A stretch of 64,000 nt of DNA from Marsupella aquatica. Taxonomy: Eukaryota > Marchantiophyta. The DNA lies in contig OZ316893.1 in NCBI GenBank assembly GCA_973895155.1, positions 17,980,001 to 18,044,000 on the forward strand, in the 5' to 3' direction. The notes below the pieces were generated by a model. The model searched no databases. It was not told the origin of the DNA and saw only the letters and a program-made list of their open reading frames with translations. Of the stretch, positions 21,529-31,747 are shown piece by piece. A program made the translations under genes and the position numbers. Position 1 is the stretch's first letter; each line of letters starts with the position of its first letter.

Positions 21529-24499
21529 CTAAATGGAAGACTCATAGTACCGTTTAATCCTAAACCCATTGATTCTAGTGTTAAGTGGGTGACCATCTAA
21601 GGTAGTCAATGAAACTGAACCATTATCCCAGATGTGTGTAACTCGGTAAGGACCAATCCAATGAGTATGAAGTTTCCCAGGAAATAGCATATAACGAGAA
21701 TCAAAGACTAATGCTAAATCACCAACATCTAACTGCACTACGCGCAGCTTCTTATCATAAGCAAGTTTACGCTGGTTCTGAATGGTGACTGTATGGTCTA
21801 ATGCTAAAAGTCTAACTTCTTCTAATTTAACAATATTGGAAAACCGATGTGAGAGACTATCTGAAGGAGAGAGTCGGTGTGGTACCAAGATACGTTCCGT
21901 TGGTAACGAAAATTCTATTGGAATAATACTATTCAGGCCATAGGTCAGATAGAAGGGGGTGTGAAGAGTTGTAATCTTCTCAGCGGTGCGGTAAGCCCAT
22001 AATGCAGAATGGAGCTTCACATCCCAATCTGTCTTGTGAGATTCTACCATTTTATTCAGAATCTTGCCCATAATGCCATTAGCTCTCTCGGTTAAGCCAT
22101 TAGCTCGGGGGTTGTAAGGAGTAGTTTTGCGATGCTTGATAAGATAAAGGTCAGTGATTAACTCAATAGTTGAGTTAAGAAAATGCAAACCCCTATCGCT
22201 TACCAACTCCAAAGGACAACCAAACCGGGTGATAATGTGCTCAAAGAGAAATGCAGCTGCGGTTATAGCATCATTCTTGCGAGTAGCTTTCGCCTCTACC
22301 CATTTGGTGGCATAATCAGTGGCCAGAATAATATATTTGCTTCGGCTTTTCCGAGCTGCTGGAGAAATTGGGCCAATAAAATCAATCCCCCATTTCTCAA
22401 ATGGTGCCAACGGAAGGATAGGCGTAAGAGGCCATTTGGAACTAGCAGTGGGCTTCCCGATCCTTTGACAGGGATCACAGGTCTTAATAAAATTGTAAGT
22501 ATCTCGATGCATAGTAGGCCACCAGTATCCAGCATCCAAAATTTTCTTAACTGTGGTATTCACAGCATAATGCCCACCGGTTTCTCCTGAATGTAAAGCT
22601 TCAATTACTTGGGGAAGTTCCCTATCCTCTAGACAACGTCGTAATTGTTGATCAGGACCTTGTTTAAACAAAGTGCCCCGAATAATGGTATAGGGACCCA
22701 CCTTATGAGCAAAGACAGCTCGTTCTTCCGCATTAAAGCCTTCAGGGAACGTTCCATGAAGCAGCATGTGCACAATATTAAAATATCGAGAAGACTCCCC
22801 TTCAATGTGCCACAAATGCTCGTCAGGAAATTCATCGGAGAGATTATGCTGATTCTCCGGACCAGGTAACCGAGATAGGAAGTCTGCATTCTCATGATGT
22901 TTGCCAGGTCGGACATGAACTTCATAATCAAATTCTTGGAGTAGTAAAACCCAGCGGGCTACTCGTCCTGAGAGATCCACTTGGTTAACCAAATATTTTA
23001 AGGAATTATGATCAGTGTGAAAAGTAACCTGATACCCCAACAAATAGTGACGAAATTTCTTACACGCAAAGACGATGGCCAAAGCTTCCCGTTCAGTGAC
23101 GGAGTAGTTTTTCTCGGCTGCACTTATTTGGCGGCTGGCATAGTAAATTGGATGGTCACGGTTTTCCACATCCTTCTGACTGAGATTAGCTCCAATGCAG
23201 AACGCAGAAGAGTCAATGAAGACATGAAACTTCTTAGTCCAATCTGGGGGTGACAAAATAGGTGCAGAGATTAACCGATCCTTGAGCAACTGGAATGCTT
23301 GCTGCCGCTCCTCATTCCATGTATATTCCACATCACTTTTTAACAGTTGGGTTAAGGGTAAGGCAATATTAGCATGTTTATAAATGAACCGACGATAATA
23401 CCCCACATGTCCCAGAAAAGCACGAAGCTGCTTTAAATCGGTCGGTGGTTGCAACTCCATAATTACTCTAACCTTCTCTGTATCAACCTCAATGCCGCGT
23501 TGTGAAATAACATGGCCTAACAAAATTCCCTCCTTCATACCAATAAAGCACTTTTCTGGATGAAGACACAACTGAGCCTCTCTACACTTCTGAAATGTCT
23601 TCTCCAAATGGACGAGGTGTTCAGCCGCTGACCCGTAAACACAAAAGTCGTCAATAAAAATCTCCATGAAATGCCGCAAATATTCTTGAAAAATAATCAT
23701 CATAATGCGCTGAAAAGTACCCGGGGCATTACACAGCCCAAAAGGCATCATGGTAAATGCATATGTACCCCAGTCGGTGGTGAACGTAGTCTTGTCGCGA
23801 TCCTCCTTCCGAATGGACACCTGGTTATAACCAGAGTACCCATCTAAAAAACTGTATAACTCATGCAAGGCCACTGAATCAAGTACCAGATCAATAAATG
23901 GCAAAGGATAATGATCTTTCCGAGTGGCAGCATTCAACTTCCGGAAGTCTTGACAAACGCGAATTTTCGTTTTACCATCGGGTCCCGGCTTTTTGGGGAC
24001 AATGACAATTGGTGAGACCCATTCACTACTCAAGACCGGGTAGATAAATCCAGCAGTCGTGAGCTTGTCCAACTCGTCTTTAACCAGGATGGAATATTTG
24101 GGATTCAAACGGTACTGTCTCTGTCGGACAGGTACTGCTCCTTCCATAAGGTCAATACGATGTTCGCCCAAATGTGGATGGATACCTTTTAAATCAGAAT
24201 GACTCCAGGCAAAGACATCTTTATATTGGGTTAATAAACTGATATACTGTTCCCGTAGCTCTCCTTCGATATGCTTACCAATATTCAAAAACTTGCCTGG
24301 CTCAATTTCGATTTTCTGACAAGCTTTTGGATCCACAATTCCATCCGTGAGGTTTGCCGGCTGAAGTCCAAGTTTGGATACTTCTGGTGCAAATGGCTCA
24401 AGGGTAGCTGACACTCCCATATCATGGTGTAAATCCCTATTAGCCTCAGTATTAGGAGGTTCGTCTGCTGCTGGGCCCACTTCCGATGATGAAGTTAAT
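21529..24499 (-). CDS. pol: Ty3-1 pol: reverse transcriptase, RNase H, integrase
   Basis: Open frame directly after the gag UGA; no ATG near its start, so it depends on gag readthrough (numbering here from a GTG at 24480). RT about 120-330 with FLDGYSGYNQ (Asp213) and FIDD (275-278, the YVDD equivalent). RNase H about 415-540 with Asp423, Glu465, Asp490 and Asp533. Integrase zinc domain with His630, His637, Cys668 and Cys671. Integrase core with Asp700 (WGIDFIGP), Asp762 (SDRG) and Glu798 (LTERAN). A C-terminal GPYRV-type module follows, and no chromodomain is seen. The polyprotein copies RNA into DNA in cytoplasmic particles and inserts it in the nucleus. Length and motif order are complete, with no stop or frameshift, consistent with the near-identical LTRs. 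Ends SFRIKRYYESS-like and stops at 21529. Confidence 0.96.
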
Positions 24500-24504
24500 T
24501 GTCA
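24496..24504 (-). promoter_or_regulatory. Gag-pol stop in readthrough context: UGA CAA UUA
   Basis: The gag-protease frame ends TGA and continues in the same frame CAA TTA, then about 980 sense codons of pol. CAAUUA matches the CARYYA consensus and is exactly the hexamer that follows the leaky UAG of tobacco mosaic virus. This supports programmed readthrough for making a small proportion of Gag-Pol. Confidence 0.8.
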
Positions 24505-27500
24505 GGAGGGCCTAGTTGGTTTTATGGGAGCATCAGACAGATAAACTTCCAAGTAACGAACTTCCTCCAGTTCAAATTCCAATGGCTGCAGGACTAGCGA
24601 AGAGGTCGAAAAATCCGAGGTGTACCCATCATCTGTTTGTGTTTCTCCAAAATGTGGTTCCGGAACCCAACTAACAGTCACCTTAGGCTTCCCAAATGAA
24701 AGCTCTTGAGATTGCCAATTAACCTGAACTTGAGCCTTATACAACCATGGTCGGCCTAACAAAACAGGAAAGCTGGATGGTATTTCCGGATTAATAACCA
24801 CATAATCCAACAGAAAAGGGACACCAGCAATCAAAGTTTCTACTTTGGTCAGCTTCCCTATGGGTACCACACGAGACTGATCCGCCATGCGCAAAATCTT
24901 GGGAGTGGGCTCAAACTTAGTGAAACCCAAATTAAATGCTGCTGACTGTGTAATCAGATTAACGCTGGCTCCTCCATCCACAGGAACTCTCCGAATGACA
25001 CACCCCTGGATTTGAACCTCAATTTCCATCGGTCCTTTGTCCTCCCACTCTGTTCGTAGCACATCCACAGAAGGTAACTTCTTCTTCCTCCGTTTTCCTG
25101 CAAGGAGGCTCCTCAGCTGTCGCCTATAAACCGGATTGTCCTGTAATAATTCCCCAATGGTGATATGTGCAGGATGATTCTTGACATCTTCAACAATATC
25201 ATAACCTGGATTTTTCAGTGGCTCTTTAGCTTTGACTACTACTGGTGGGTTAGGAGATTGCACTTGCTCCTTAACTAGCTCTTCCAGATGGTCTTTCACT
25301 TCCAAAGAGATGTCGGGCAAGAAGTAATTTGGGTCATATCGGTCATAAGCAGGGTCGTCTTCTTTGTCGAGGCCTTCCTTACATGGCTTGCGCCCTTCAT
25401 CCTTGGGAGCTTTCGCGACCTTCTGATGCTCGTGCTTCTTGGTCTCCTTTTTCTTCGAACGAGTAGTTGCGTAAATATTAGTCAGAACTTTATCCCGATT
25501 CTGAACTCGATCATTCGGCATACCAACTACTTCAGGTTTCACTAAATGACTTACCAAGACATCAGGCACCACCCCGGATACTGGTTGATGAAAAAGTGAA
25601 TCTGGCTTTAATTCCACCCGATTTACATCCATATGTTGAATGAAGCTGCATTGCTCCATCTCTTCAGAATAAACCATCCGAATCTTGGCTTCAGGTCGAC
25701 TTGCTTCTTTAATTGGCTCTTGAGCAAATCGAACCATCAGCCTAGGCTTAGCCGGATTCGGGCATTCCACCGGTAAGTGTCCTTCTTTTCCACAGTTCCC
25801 ACAGACAGGTGTATACCCCACCTCCTGTTTGGGATAAGGGCACTGGGGTGAATAATGATCAGGTTGGCCACAATTCCAACAAGCCCCTTTTTGACGCGGC
25901 ATTCCTCGTGGTGGGTATCCTCCCGGGGGTCCCATGGGTGGTCTTGACGTTGGTTTATTGAAAGTGGGCTTAGGTGGTCCCCAAGTCGGTCTGGAAGCAG
26001 GAGGTGGTGGGAAATACTGTCCAGGGGGTGCTGTTTGGACGGTATACGCGGGATCGTACTCATACTCCTCAGCCTCTTCTTGACCATCTACATAATTCAC
26101 CGGGGTTCGTAATGTGGGGCACTCGTTCGGGTAATGGCCCTGCTGACTGCATCGGGTGCACCATACGTTCATTCTCATGGGAGCAGGCAACCTTTGTACT
26201 GGTTTTACCGCGGCGATATTGACATTCAACTTGGACAATTGGCCAGAGAGTTCTTCCATCATGCGATCCATCTTCTTCTGGTTGGGAACTTTATTATTCC
26301 CTTTTACAGAGGATTTCTTCTTTTTAGGAGCAACGGATTCTGAGTCGGAACTTGAGCCTGAACTATCACTAGTGCTCGAATTTGTACTCTCGTCCTCCTC
26401 ACTAGTGCTACTTTCACTTGATTCCGTCTCCGAGTCAGATTTAGACCTGGACGTTTTCTTCTTCTTTCTTTTGTCTTTCTTCAGGTCCTTCTTAACTCGT
26501 TTTCTCTCTGAAATCTCCGAGTCTACGTACTTCTGGGCTGCCTCTTGTACTTCTTCCAAAGTGGTGCCACCTTCTCGTCTCACGTAACGAGCAATCCTGG
26601 AGGGTAAACCGTTAATAAACCAGTCCTTGATAGTAGATTTCGAGGTAGCTGGATTATATTGATCTACCAAATCCAATAATTTGTCGGCATATTTCCTCAC
26701 AGACCCATGTTTCTTCATGTGCAGATGTGAGATTCGGGCAAAGGCACGCGCAGCTGCTCCTTCTTCTTTATATTTGGCCAAGAAAGCAGCCTTCAATTTC
26801 CCCCAATCCTGCTTGTCCGGAAAACGGTCATACCATTTCTGAGCACCCTTTTTCATTAGACCACCAAACAGATTGGCTTTTTCAGCGTCTTGACTCTGTC
26901 CATTGGATGCAGCTGCAGCTTCAAATTCTTTCAAATACACCTCTGCATCCTCCTTGGAAGTACCGAAGAACCGGTCGTACCTCACATTATTTCGAGCCAT
27001 CGTGGTTGGAGCTAGGAGGGTAACGAAAGGAAGAGCTGATCGGGTAGCAAATGGGTTTGGGCTGCCCAAGCCTGAACTGCTGCTTGTCTCACTAGAAGAC
27101 GAACCACCGGCTTCACTCAGTGGTTCTGGATTATCCAATTGTGAAAGATCGACAGAATTATCTTGGGCCAGCGATTCTACAACTGTATTCTCGGGCAAAC
27201 CCAAATTTCTTCCTTCGGTATGAGATAAGGCCCTCTCAGTGGTACTATCCACACCAGAGTCAATTTGGTTCACCGAACGTACTGTCTGCTGGCGGAGCTT
27301 GGTCTTTTGAGAACCAATAAGTTTTGGACCTGAACGAAGATTTACAAACAGGGGTCGGGTCGACGTGGGCCTTTCCAAAGAGCCACTTGCCTCTTGAATA
27401 GATCCCACTTGTTTCCACACACTACCCGGTGCAGGTGCTCCTGGTGACTGGAATTCGGGTAACAATGTGCGAGGGGTCACTACTAATTTTGCAGCATCCG

Positions 27501-27555
27501 AATTACTGGAGGTCTTGGTAGGTTTTCTTTTATTCGGTGGATCTCCCTCAGACAT
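24502..27555 (-). CDS. gag: Ty3-1 gag and protease (1017 codons)
   Basis: Residues 1-180 are low complexity. Residues about 185-345 are a retrotransposon gag domain (DRFFGTSKEDAEVYLKEFEA, WYDRFPDKQDW, YNPATSKSTIKDWFINGLP). Next is a K/S/E-rich tract (about 345-430) and three CCHC zinc knuckles: CTRCSQQGHYPNEC (about 465), CWNCGQPDHYSPQC (about 555) and CGNCGKEGHLPVEC (about 590). A Pro-rich spacer lies between the first two. The aspartic protease is at about 835-960, with VPVDGGASVNLI as the active-site motif (the DGG variant is common in Tat-type elements) and VLLGRPWL near its end. Gag packages the RNA and forms particles; protease processes Gag and Gag-Pol. ATG at 27555 begins MSEGDPPNKRK; pol follows after UGA. 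Confidence 0.94.
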   Translation of the reverse strand: MSEGDPPNKRKPTKTSSNSDAAKLVVTPRTLLPEFQSPGAPAPGSVWKQVGSIQEASGSLERPTSTRPLFVNLRSGPKLIGSQKTKLRQQTVRSVNQIDSGVDSTTERALSHTEGRNLGLPENTVVESLAQDNSVDLSQLDNPEPLSEAGGSSSSETSSSSGLGSPNPFATRSALPFVTLLAPTTMARNNVRYDRFFGTSKEDAEVYLKEFEAAAASNGQSQDAEKANLFGGLMKKGAQKWYDRFPDKQDWGKLKAAFLAKYKEEGAAARAFARISHLHMKKHGSVRKYADKLLDLVDQYNPATSKSTIKDWFINGLPSRIARYVRREGGTTLEEVQEAAQKYVDSEISERKRVKKDLKKDKRKKKKTSRSKSDSETESSESSTSEEDESTNSSTSDSSGSSSDSESVAPKKKKSSVKGNNKVPNQKKMDRMMEELSGQLSKLNVNIAAVKPVQRLPAPMRMNVWCTRCSQQGHYPNECPTLRTPVNYVDGQEEAEEYEYDPAYTVQTAPPGQYFPPPPASRPTWGPPKPTFNKPTSRPPMGPPGGYPPRGMPRQKGACWNCGQPDHYSPQCPYPKQEVGYTPVCGNCGKEGHLPVECPNPAKPRLMVRFAQEPIKEASRPEAKIRMVYSEEMEQCSFIQHMDVNRVELKPDSLFHQPVSGVVPDVLVSHLVKPEVVGMPNDRVQNRDKVLTNIYATTRSKKKETKKHEHQKVAKAPKDEGRKPCKEGLDKEDDPAYDRYDPNYFLPDISLEVKDHLEELVKEQVQSPNPPVVVKAKEPLKNPGYDIVEDVKNHPAHITIGELLQDNPVYRRQLRSLLAGKRRKKKLPSVDVLRTEWEDKGPMEIEVQIQGCVIRRVPVDGGASVNLITQSAAFNLGFTKFEPTPKILRMADQSRVVPIGKLTKVETLIAGVPFLLDYVVINPEIPSSFPVLLGRPWLYKAQVQVNWQSQELSFGKPKVTVSWVPEPHFGETQTDDGYTSDFSTSSLVLQPLEFELEEVRYLEVYLSDAPIKPTRPS

Positions 27556-28748
27556 CCCTCATTCTCCAAGCACGGGTGATTTTGAGACACCAGACCCGCT
27601 CCTCAGGAGTCTTTATGCAAGGAGTCACCATTTAGGTGCGACGTTATCACCCCACTCCGGGAGATATGAACCTGCTTCCTCAAAGTGACTTCCCGTAGCG
27701 TCGTTCAACATCCCTTGCATGATTCCTCCCCCTTGCTATCCCGTAGCTAATACTTCCCTTCAGTGACCAGCCGAGATTCTAAAACCTCGTTTTCTCTGGT
27801 GCGTCCTTCAGGTTGAGACGCGGAAAGGCACACCAGAAGCGTCGCGCACGTTGGTTCGTCACAGATTCCACCGGACGCTGCTCACAGCGTCCACTGGGAT
27901 CGGACGCTACTCGAAGCGTCCTGACTTGCGGAATCTTCTGGGACGAATCGCATTGGACGCTCTTCGCGGCGTCCTTCCTTATCTCCTTTACGGTGGCGAT
28001 TACTGGAACCGGGCGTTCCCCATAATCTCCGACTTCCTTCACCCTGAAATTTCTTTACCACATGGTACGCTACACTAGGCCATCCTACTAATCAGAAGTC
28101 TAACTCCTTCCTAATCTTCTACGCAATTCCTGGTGCATGATTCTTTCCGCTAACTCCCGAATGGAAATGACTAAATATCTCTCCTGTGTGATCCTACCAT
28201 TCAGCCTTAATATTACTAAATGCAAACTTTCATCTTCCCACCAGGTGATAGTTAACCAATGTATGCCATTCCTCCCTCTCAGGCTCAGAACCCAAGAATT
28301 AACATAACGATTCCTCAAATTCCTAATTCTTAATGTTCCCAAAGATCGGATAGGTGGCATCGGTCACACGAACCAGGATGGTTGGACAATTTTACAAATC
28401 ATACGTCCCGAGCAACGTTAGAATAACTTCACTTGTCACTCAAAGTGTCTTTGGTGTCTTCGACTATCTCCAAAGCAACTTGACGAGCAACAGCTCCTCT
28501 CTGTGAGGCCTTTTCTGGTGGGAGGGCGGTTTCTTCTCTTAAGTTTGGCACCACAAATTTTTCCAATACTCTTAAGAGAGCTTCCGGGGCGCTTTGGATA
28601 GAGTACGGCATCACCTCGAAATGGAAGCTCTTCATCTTTTTAACTGGAGTGATGACGCATCTTCACAATTATAGTAGAACGTGAATTCCTCTCCCGTCTA
28701 GCTCCTTCTGGCATACACTGCCTGTACGTCAATTCAATCTTAAATTCG
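27556..28748 (-). other. Ty3-1 5' leader between PBS and gag
   Basis: About 1.2 kb, long for a leader. It holds three GACGCT-type modules (27874-27973) plus half-motifs near 27817-27843. An upstream ORF of 68 codons starts 113 bases after the PBS (28635-28429) and could affect gag translation; nothing in it is recognisable. Packaging and dimerisation signals would be expected here. Confidence 0.7.
27874..27973. repeat. Three GACGCT/AGCGTC modules in the 5' leader
   Basis: GACGCT-GCTCAC-AGCGTC at 27874-27891, GACGCT-ACTCGA-AGCGTC at 27903-27920 and GACGCT-CTTCGC-GGCGTC at 27956-27973. The first uses the same GCTCAC spacer as an LTR module. Confidence 0.88.
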
Positions 28749-28767
28749 TTCCCCGGCAGCGGCGCCA
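28749..28767 (-). promoter_or_regulatory. Ty3-1 primer binding site, tRNA-Asp type
   Basis: Minus strand reads TGGCGCCGCTGCCGGGGA, six bases after the 5' LTR. It is complementary to the 3' end of plant tRNA-Asp (ending CGGCGCCA), with one mismatch to the form usual in Athila/Tat elements. Confidence 0.85.
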
Positions 28768-28773
28768 AAAAGA

Positions 28774-30165
28774 TGTCGTATAGTGCTAAGTATCAAAAGT
28801 GACTCTTCTCACCTAAAACCAGGGTTTCGATCCCTTTAAGAACAGATTTCAGAATGAATTGTATAACTTTTATCACTCCGAGTGATTTAGAGTCTTGAGC
28901 TCTATGTTGACTTCACTTCTCAATAAAAAAAAATCGAATAAACAAACAACAAAGTAACTGAACTTCTGATTTATGAATTAGAGAAGAAATGAGTAAGGAT
29001 TTAGAGACTACAAGCTGCTACTGCCACTCCTTCAGAAAGGATTTGGGCTCAGTATAGACATGAAATCTATCTCATAATTCATCCATCTCACTCTTCAAAA
29101 CACAAAGGTTAATGATAATGGAATTCTCAATCTGATGAAGCAGAAGCTTTCTGATTGCAAATGAATGATATGATTTAAAATGCCGTCAACATGGTTTGAC
29201 ATCAGCGATACACAATTCAGTCAAACTCTAAACCATATTCCAGAATCAAAGCAACAGTACTAACTACTCTGAGAATCAGAATTTACTTCTCATTTATCAT
29301 TAACTATTCTTGAATTGGCTAGCGAATCCCGACTCTGCAAGCAAGCCTAGCAGTGAATTCAATACGAGTTTCAGAAATCTGCAACTGAATTCAATCACCA
29401 CAGGAATCTCTTGAATTCAATCTTAACTTCAATCAATATAGCTTTACTTCCATACAAAACACTCACAGCATGCCTTGTTACAATGGAAGGAGGAGAAAAC
29501 TATTCAGAAGACTCAATTCTGAATACAGTATTAACTCTATTTCTCTCTACTTCAAATGAGCATTCTACTCTGTCTTATAAGTGCTGGAATCCTAAAATGG
29601 AGGAGGTAAGAACAGTCGTGCCTTTCCAAGCTTAAAACTAAACAAGGGAGAAGCACAGCATAAGTACTTCAACAAGGGTGGTAGAATACTACTTTACTAG
29701 TAATCTACTTCAAAAACTAAGTGTTGAGCGGACGCTGCTAGAAGCGTCGGGAGAATCTGGACGCTGCTAGAAGCGTCTTAAGTAAAACCAACGGACGCTG
29801 CTCACACTGCTCACAGCGTCAATACTAGGGTGGACGCTGCTCACAGCGTCGTGTGTTGAAGCTGACGCTTTCCACAGCGTCGGTCGAAATCCTCATAGAG
29901 TCTTGGTGGCGGTCGGGCGCTGCCAAAAGCGTCATGAGGAGGTTGGACGCTTCCGCAGCGTCTTGAGTAAAAGAAACGGGCGCTGGTCACAGCGTCGGGC
30001 AAAGTACACTAGGAATCGTCAGGAAAGCCGGAGATGTCAAATATTTCTATAAGTGTCCAGAACAAGTAAATGTTGGCCGGAAGGTGTCTAAAGTGTAAGT
30101 AAATCTTGTGATATGCTAAAAATAAACAAGTTTCCAGAAAAAATTGCAGGGACACCCATACCACA
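28774..30165 (-). repeat. Ty3-1 5' LTR
   Basis: 1392 bp and the same length as the other LTR, with one visible difference (C at 29584). The eight inverted-repeat modules are repeated at 29731-29996. The TATA-like CTTATAA (minus) lies at about 29575-29581, so the modules sit roughly 150-420 bases upstream of the likely promoter core. Confidence 0.97.
29731..29996. repeat. Eight GACGCT-N-AGCGTC modules in U3 (5' LTR)
   Basis: Exact counterpart of 17567-17832, shifted by 12164 bases, with the same spacers. Confidence 0.9.
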
Positions 30166-31641
30166 ACAAGCGTACCACTCGATGATGATTTTGATGTGGC
30201 TAGCAAAGTATGCCTTTTTGCCAAGGTACAAAGTCTTTCTTCTCCGCTCCATCTCCTCATGGAACTTCTTGACGAAGAAGGACGCCCACTTCCTGGGCCG
30301 ATAGTTCTCCACCTGGATGACCTGGGCGGCCGATATTTTGCCTCTGGGTTCCATCATGTGGAGGGCATACCGCTGGAACTCCAAGCGTTCTGCCACTTCT
30401 GGTATGAGGCACGTTCTCACTAAGAATTCGTTGTCCACTGCTCCCTCAGTCGGGAAGCTAGAAGACTGGTATTTAGCTCCCTTTCCCCTAGGAGCTCGCA
30501 ACTCTACCCGGTTTATCCCCTCGGGTAGGCCAAAAATCATCTTCAAATGTGCCTCATTGAGACACATCAATCTCCCGTGCGCTCGGGTTTGTTGACGGGC
30601 CTCGTTGAAGTTCTGAATGAACTCCGTCATATCCTGCCCGTAGTACCTGCTTCCGTTCCAAGGGAGAGAGGCGAGGTGCTCAAACCCTTGGGTCTTCAGA
30701 TAGCATGCATGCTTGGGGTGGAGGATATTCTTATGAACATTGTCCCCCATGCGATGCATGGTCAGCTTGGCTACCCCAACCGTGGCCAAAGGCAACCCAG
30801 ATACGGCTGCGGGTTCCTTCCTCTTCCTACCCCGAGACTGATTCCCGGGGTGACTAGAAGAAGGGGACATCTCTCCTTCCTCTCGATCAGGTGGTGGTAG
30901 CGCGACTGCCGTGAGTATTGGTGCCGGGGCCGCTAGAGTTACCGTGTTATCCCCTCGGGCTTGCTGGAGTGATGCTGGGTTGTTTGGCGCTTGTTGAGTT
31001 GTACCCCGCGGCCGTCGATTTAGAGGAGGGTGAGCCTCCTCGTCTTTGGAGCTAATATTCACCGCATTCACCATAGATCATACTCGGAGAGGTGGTGGGA
31101 CCGGTGGCGGGGACCGGCTTGGCTGAGGCCGAGGAGGTGTAGGTGCGGGTATGGGCACGGGTTGGCCGGCACTAGTCATTGATGGTAGAGTTGCCATGAA
31201 GTTCTACAGGTGCCGGTGGAGGTTTTTGGAAGCAAGTGTAGACGGCCCTGTCGACCGGGTAGTGTTGAACTCACTGTTGATGATAGCCCAGACCCGAGCG
31301 GGCATGTGGTCGAAGTGGTGCTGCTGCAAGTCAATCGTGCCCAGGATATTGAAGACCTCGTCCGGAAGCCAAAGCAATGCCTCCCAGAAGCCGATGTATT
31401 TGCCTCCATCGAAGAAGTACCTTGATATTTCTTTGGGTCGGTAAAGCTCACTCTGGGATGGGTAATCAAAGTTAAGGAGATAGTGGTGTCATCCTGCTAG
31501 GCGGATGGCTCTCTCGTACTCGCGTTCGATTTTGTATCGTCGCGGGTTGGCATGTTTTAATGAGTCGGCCAAGTGCCCTCCGATAGACAGGAACTGCGTC
31601 CAAAATCGTATGGCCGAACTGGACAGGATCGTGTGCAACAT
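30166..31641 (-). pseudogene. Element A protein, N-terminal and mobile-domain half
   Basis: Reading starts at an ATG (31641) 100 bases after a TATA box. The first part contains IRFWTQFLSIGGHLADS and WEALLWLPDEVFNILGTIDLQQ, and matches the region B protein in layout (AHFWGCLFERATEYIK, then LDDLLFCKDSVVGIREAI). Next comes a Pro-rich linker, then a plant-mobile-domain-like core from about 30780 to 30170 (MTEFIQNFNEARQQ, GRLMCLNEAHLKMIFGLPEG, WASFFVKKFHEEME). In-frame stops are visible at about 31492 (TGA), 31207 (TAG) and 31080 (TGA). The frame is then cut by Ty3-1 at codon TGT (30166-30168) and resumes in phase at 16604. Function unknown; such domains accompany both Mutator-like and Ty3 elements. 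Confidence 0.7.
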
Positions 31642-31740
31642 TCAGAGGAGATAGACAGTGACTAAGGCTGAGTGAGAGAACTGGGGTCAAAGCTGGCGCG
31701 TGAACTGAAGAACTGGTGCCCTGCCAAGGATCGGCCCCCG

Positions 31741-31747
31741 TTTTATA
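31741..31747 (-). promoter_or_regulatory. TATA box of element A gene
   Basis: Minus strand TATAAAA, about 360 bases inside the right terminus and 100 bases upstream of the ATG at 31641, spacing that fits a normal RNA polymerase II promoter. A second TATA-like ATATAAG lies at about 31788-31794. Confidence 0.55.

Larger units (their letters stand above)
16610..30165 (-). mobile_element. Ty3-1: complete Ty3-type LTR retrotransposon with extra 3' module
   Basis: Order on the minus strand: 5' LTR (30165-28774), PBS, about 1.2-kb leader, gag-protease, in-frame UGA, RT-RNase H-integrase, gap with hairpin motifs, 838-codon extra ORF, second retropepsin-like ORF, PPT, 3' LTR (18001-16610). LTRs are both 1392 bp, start TG and end CA, and differ at one base that I could see (T at 17420, C at 29584). 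Target duplication ACAAG lies at 16605-16609 and 30166-30170. The gag-pol type, tRNA-Asp primer site and extra 3' ORF fit the Tat/Athila branch. All catalytic residues checked are present, so this is a young and possibly active element. It sits inside the gene of element A. Confidence 0.95.
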
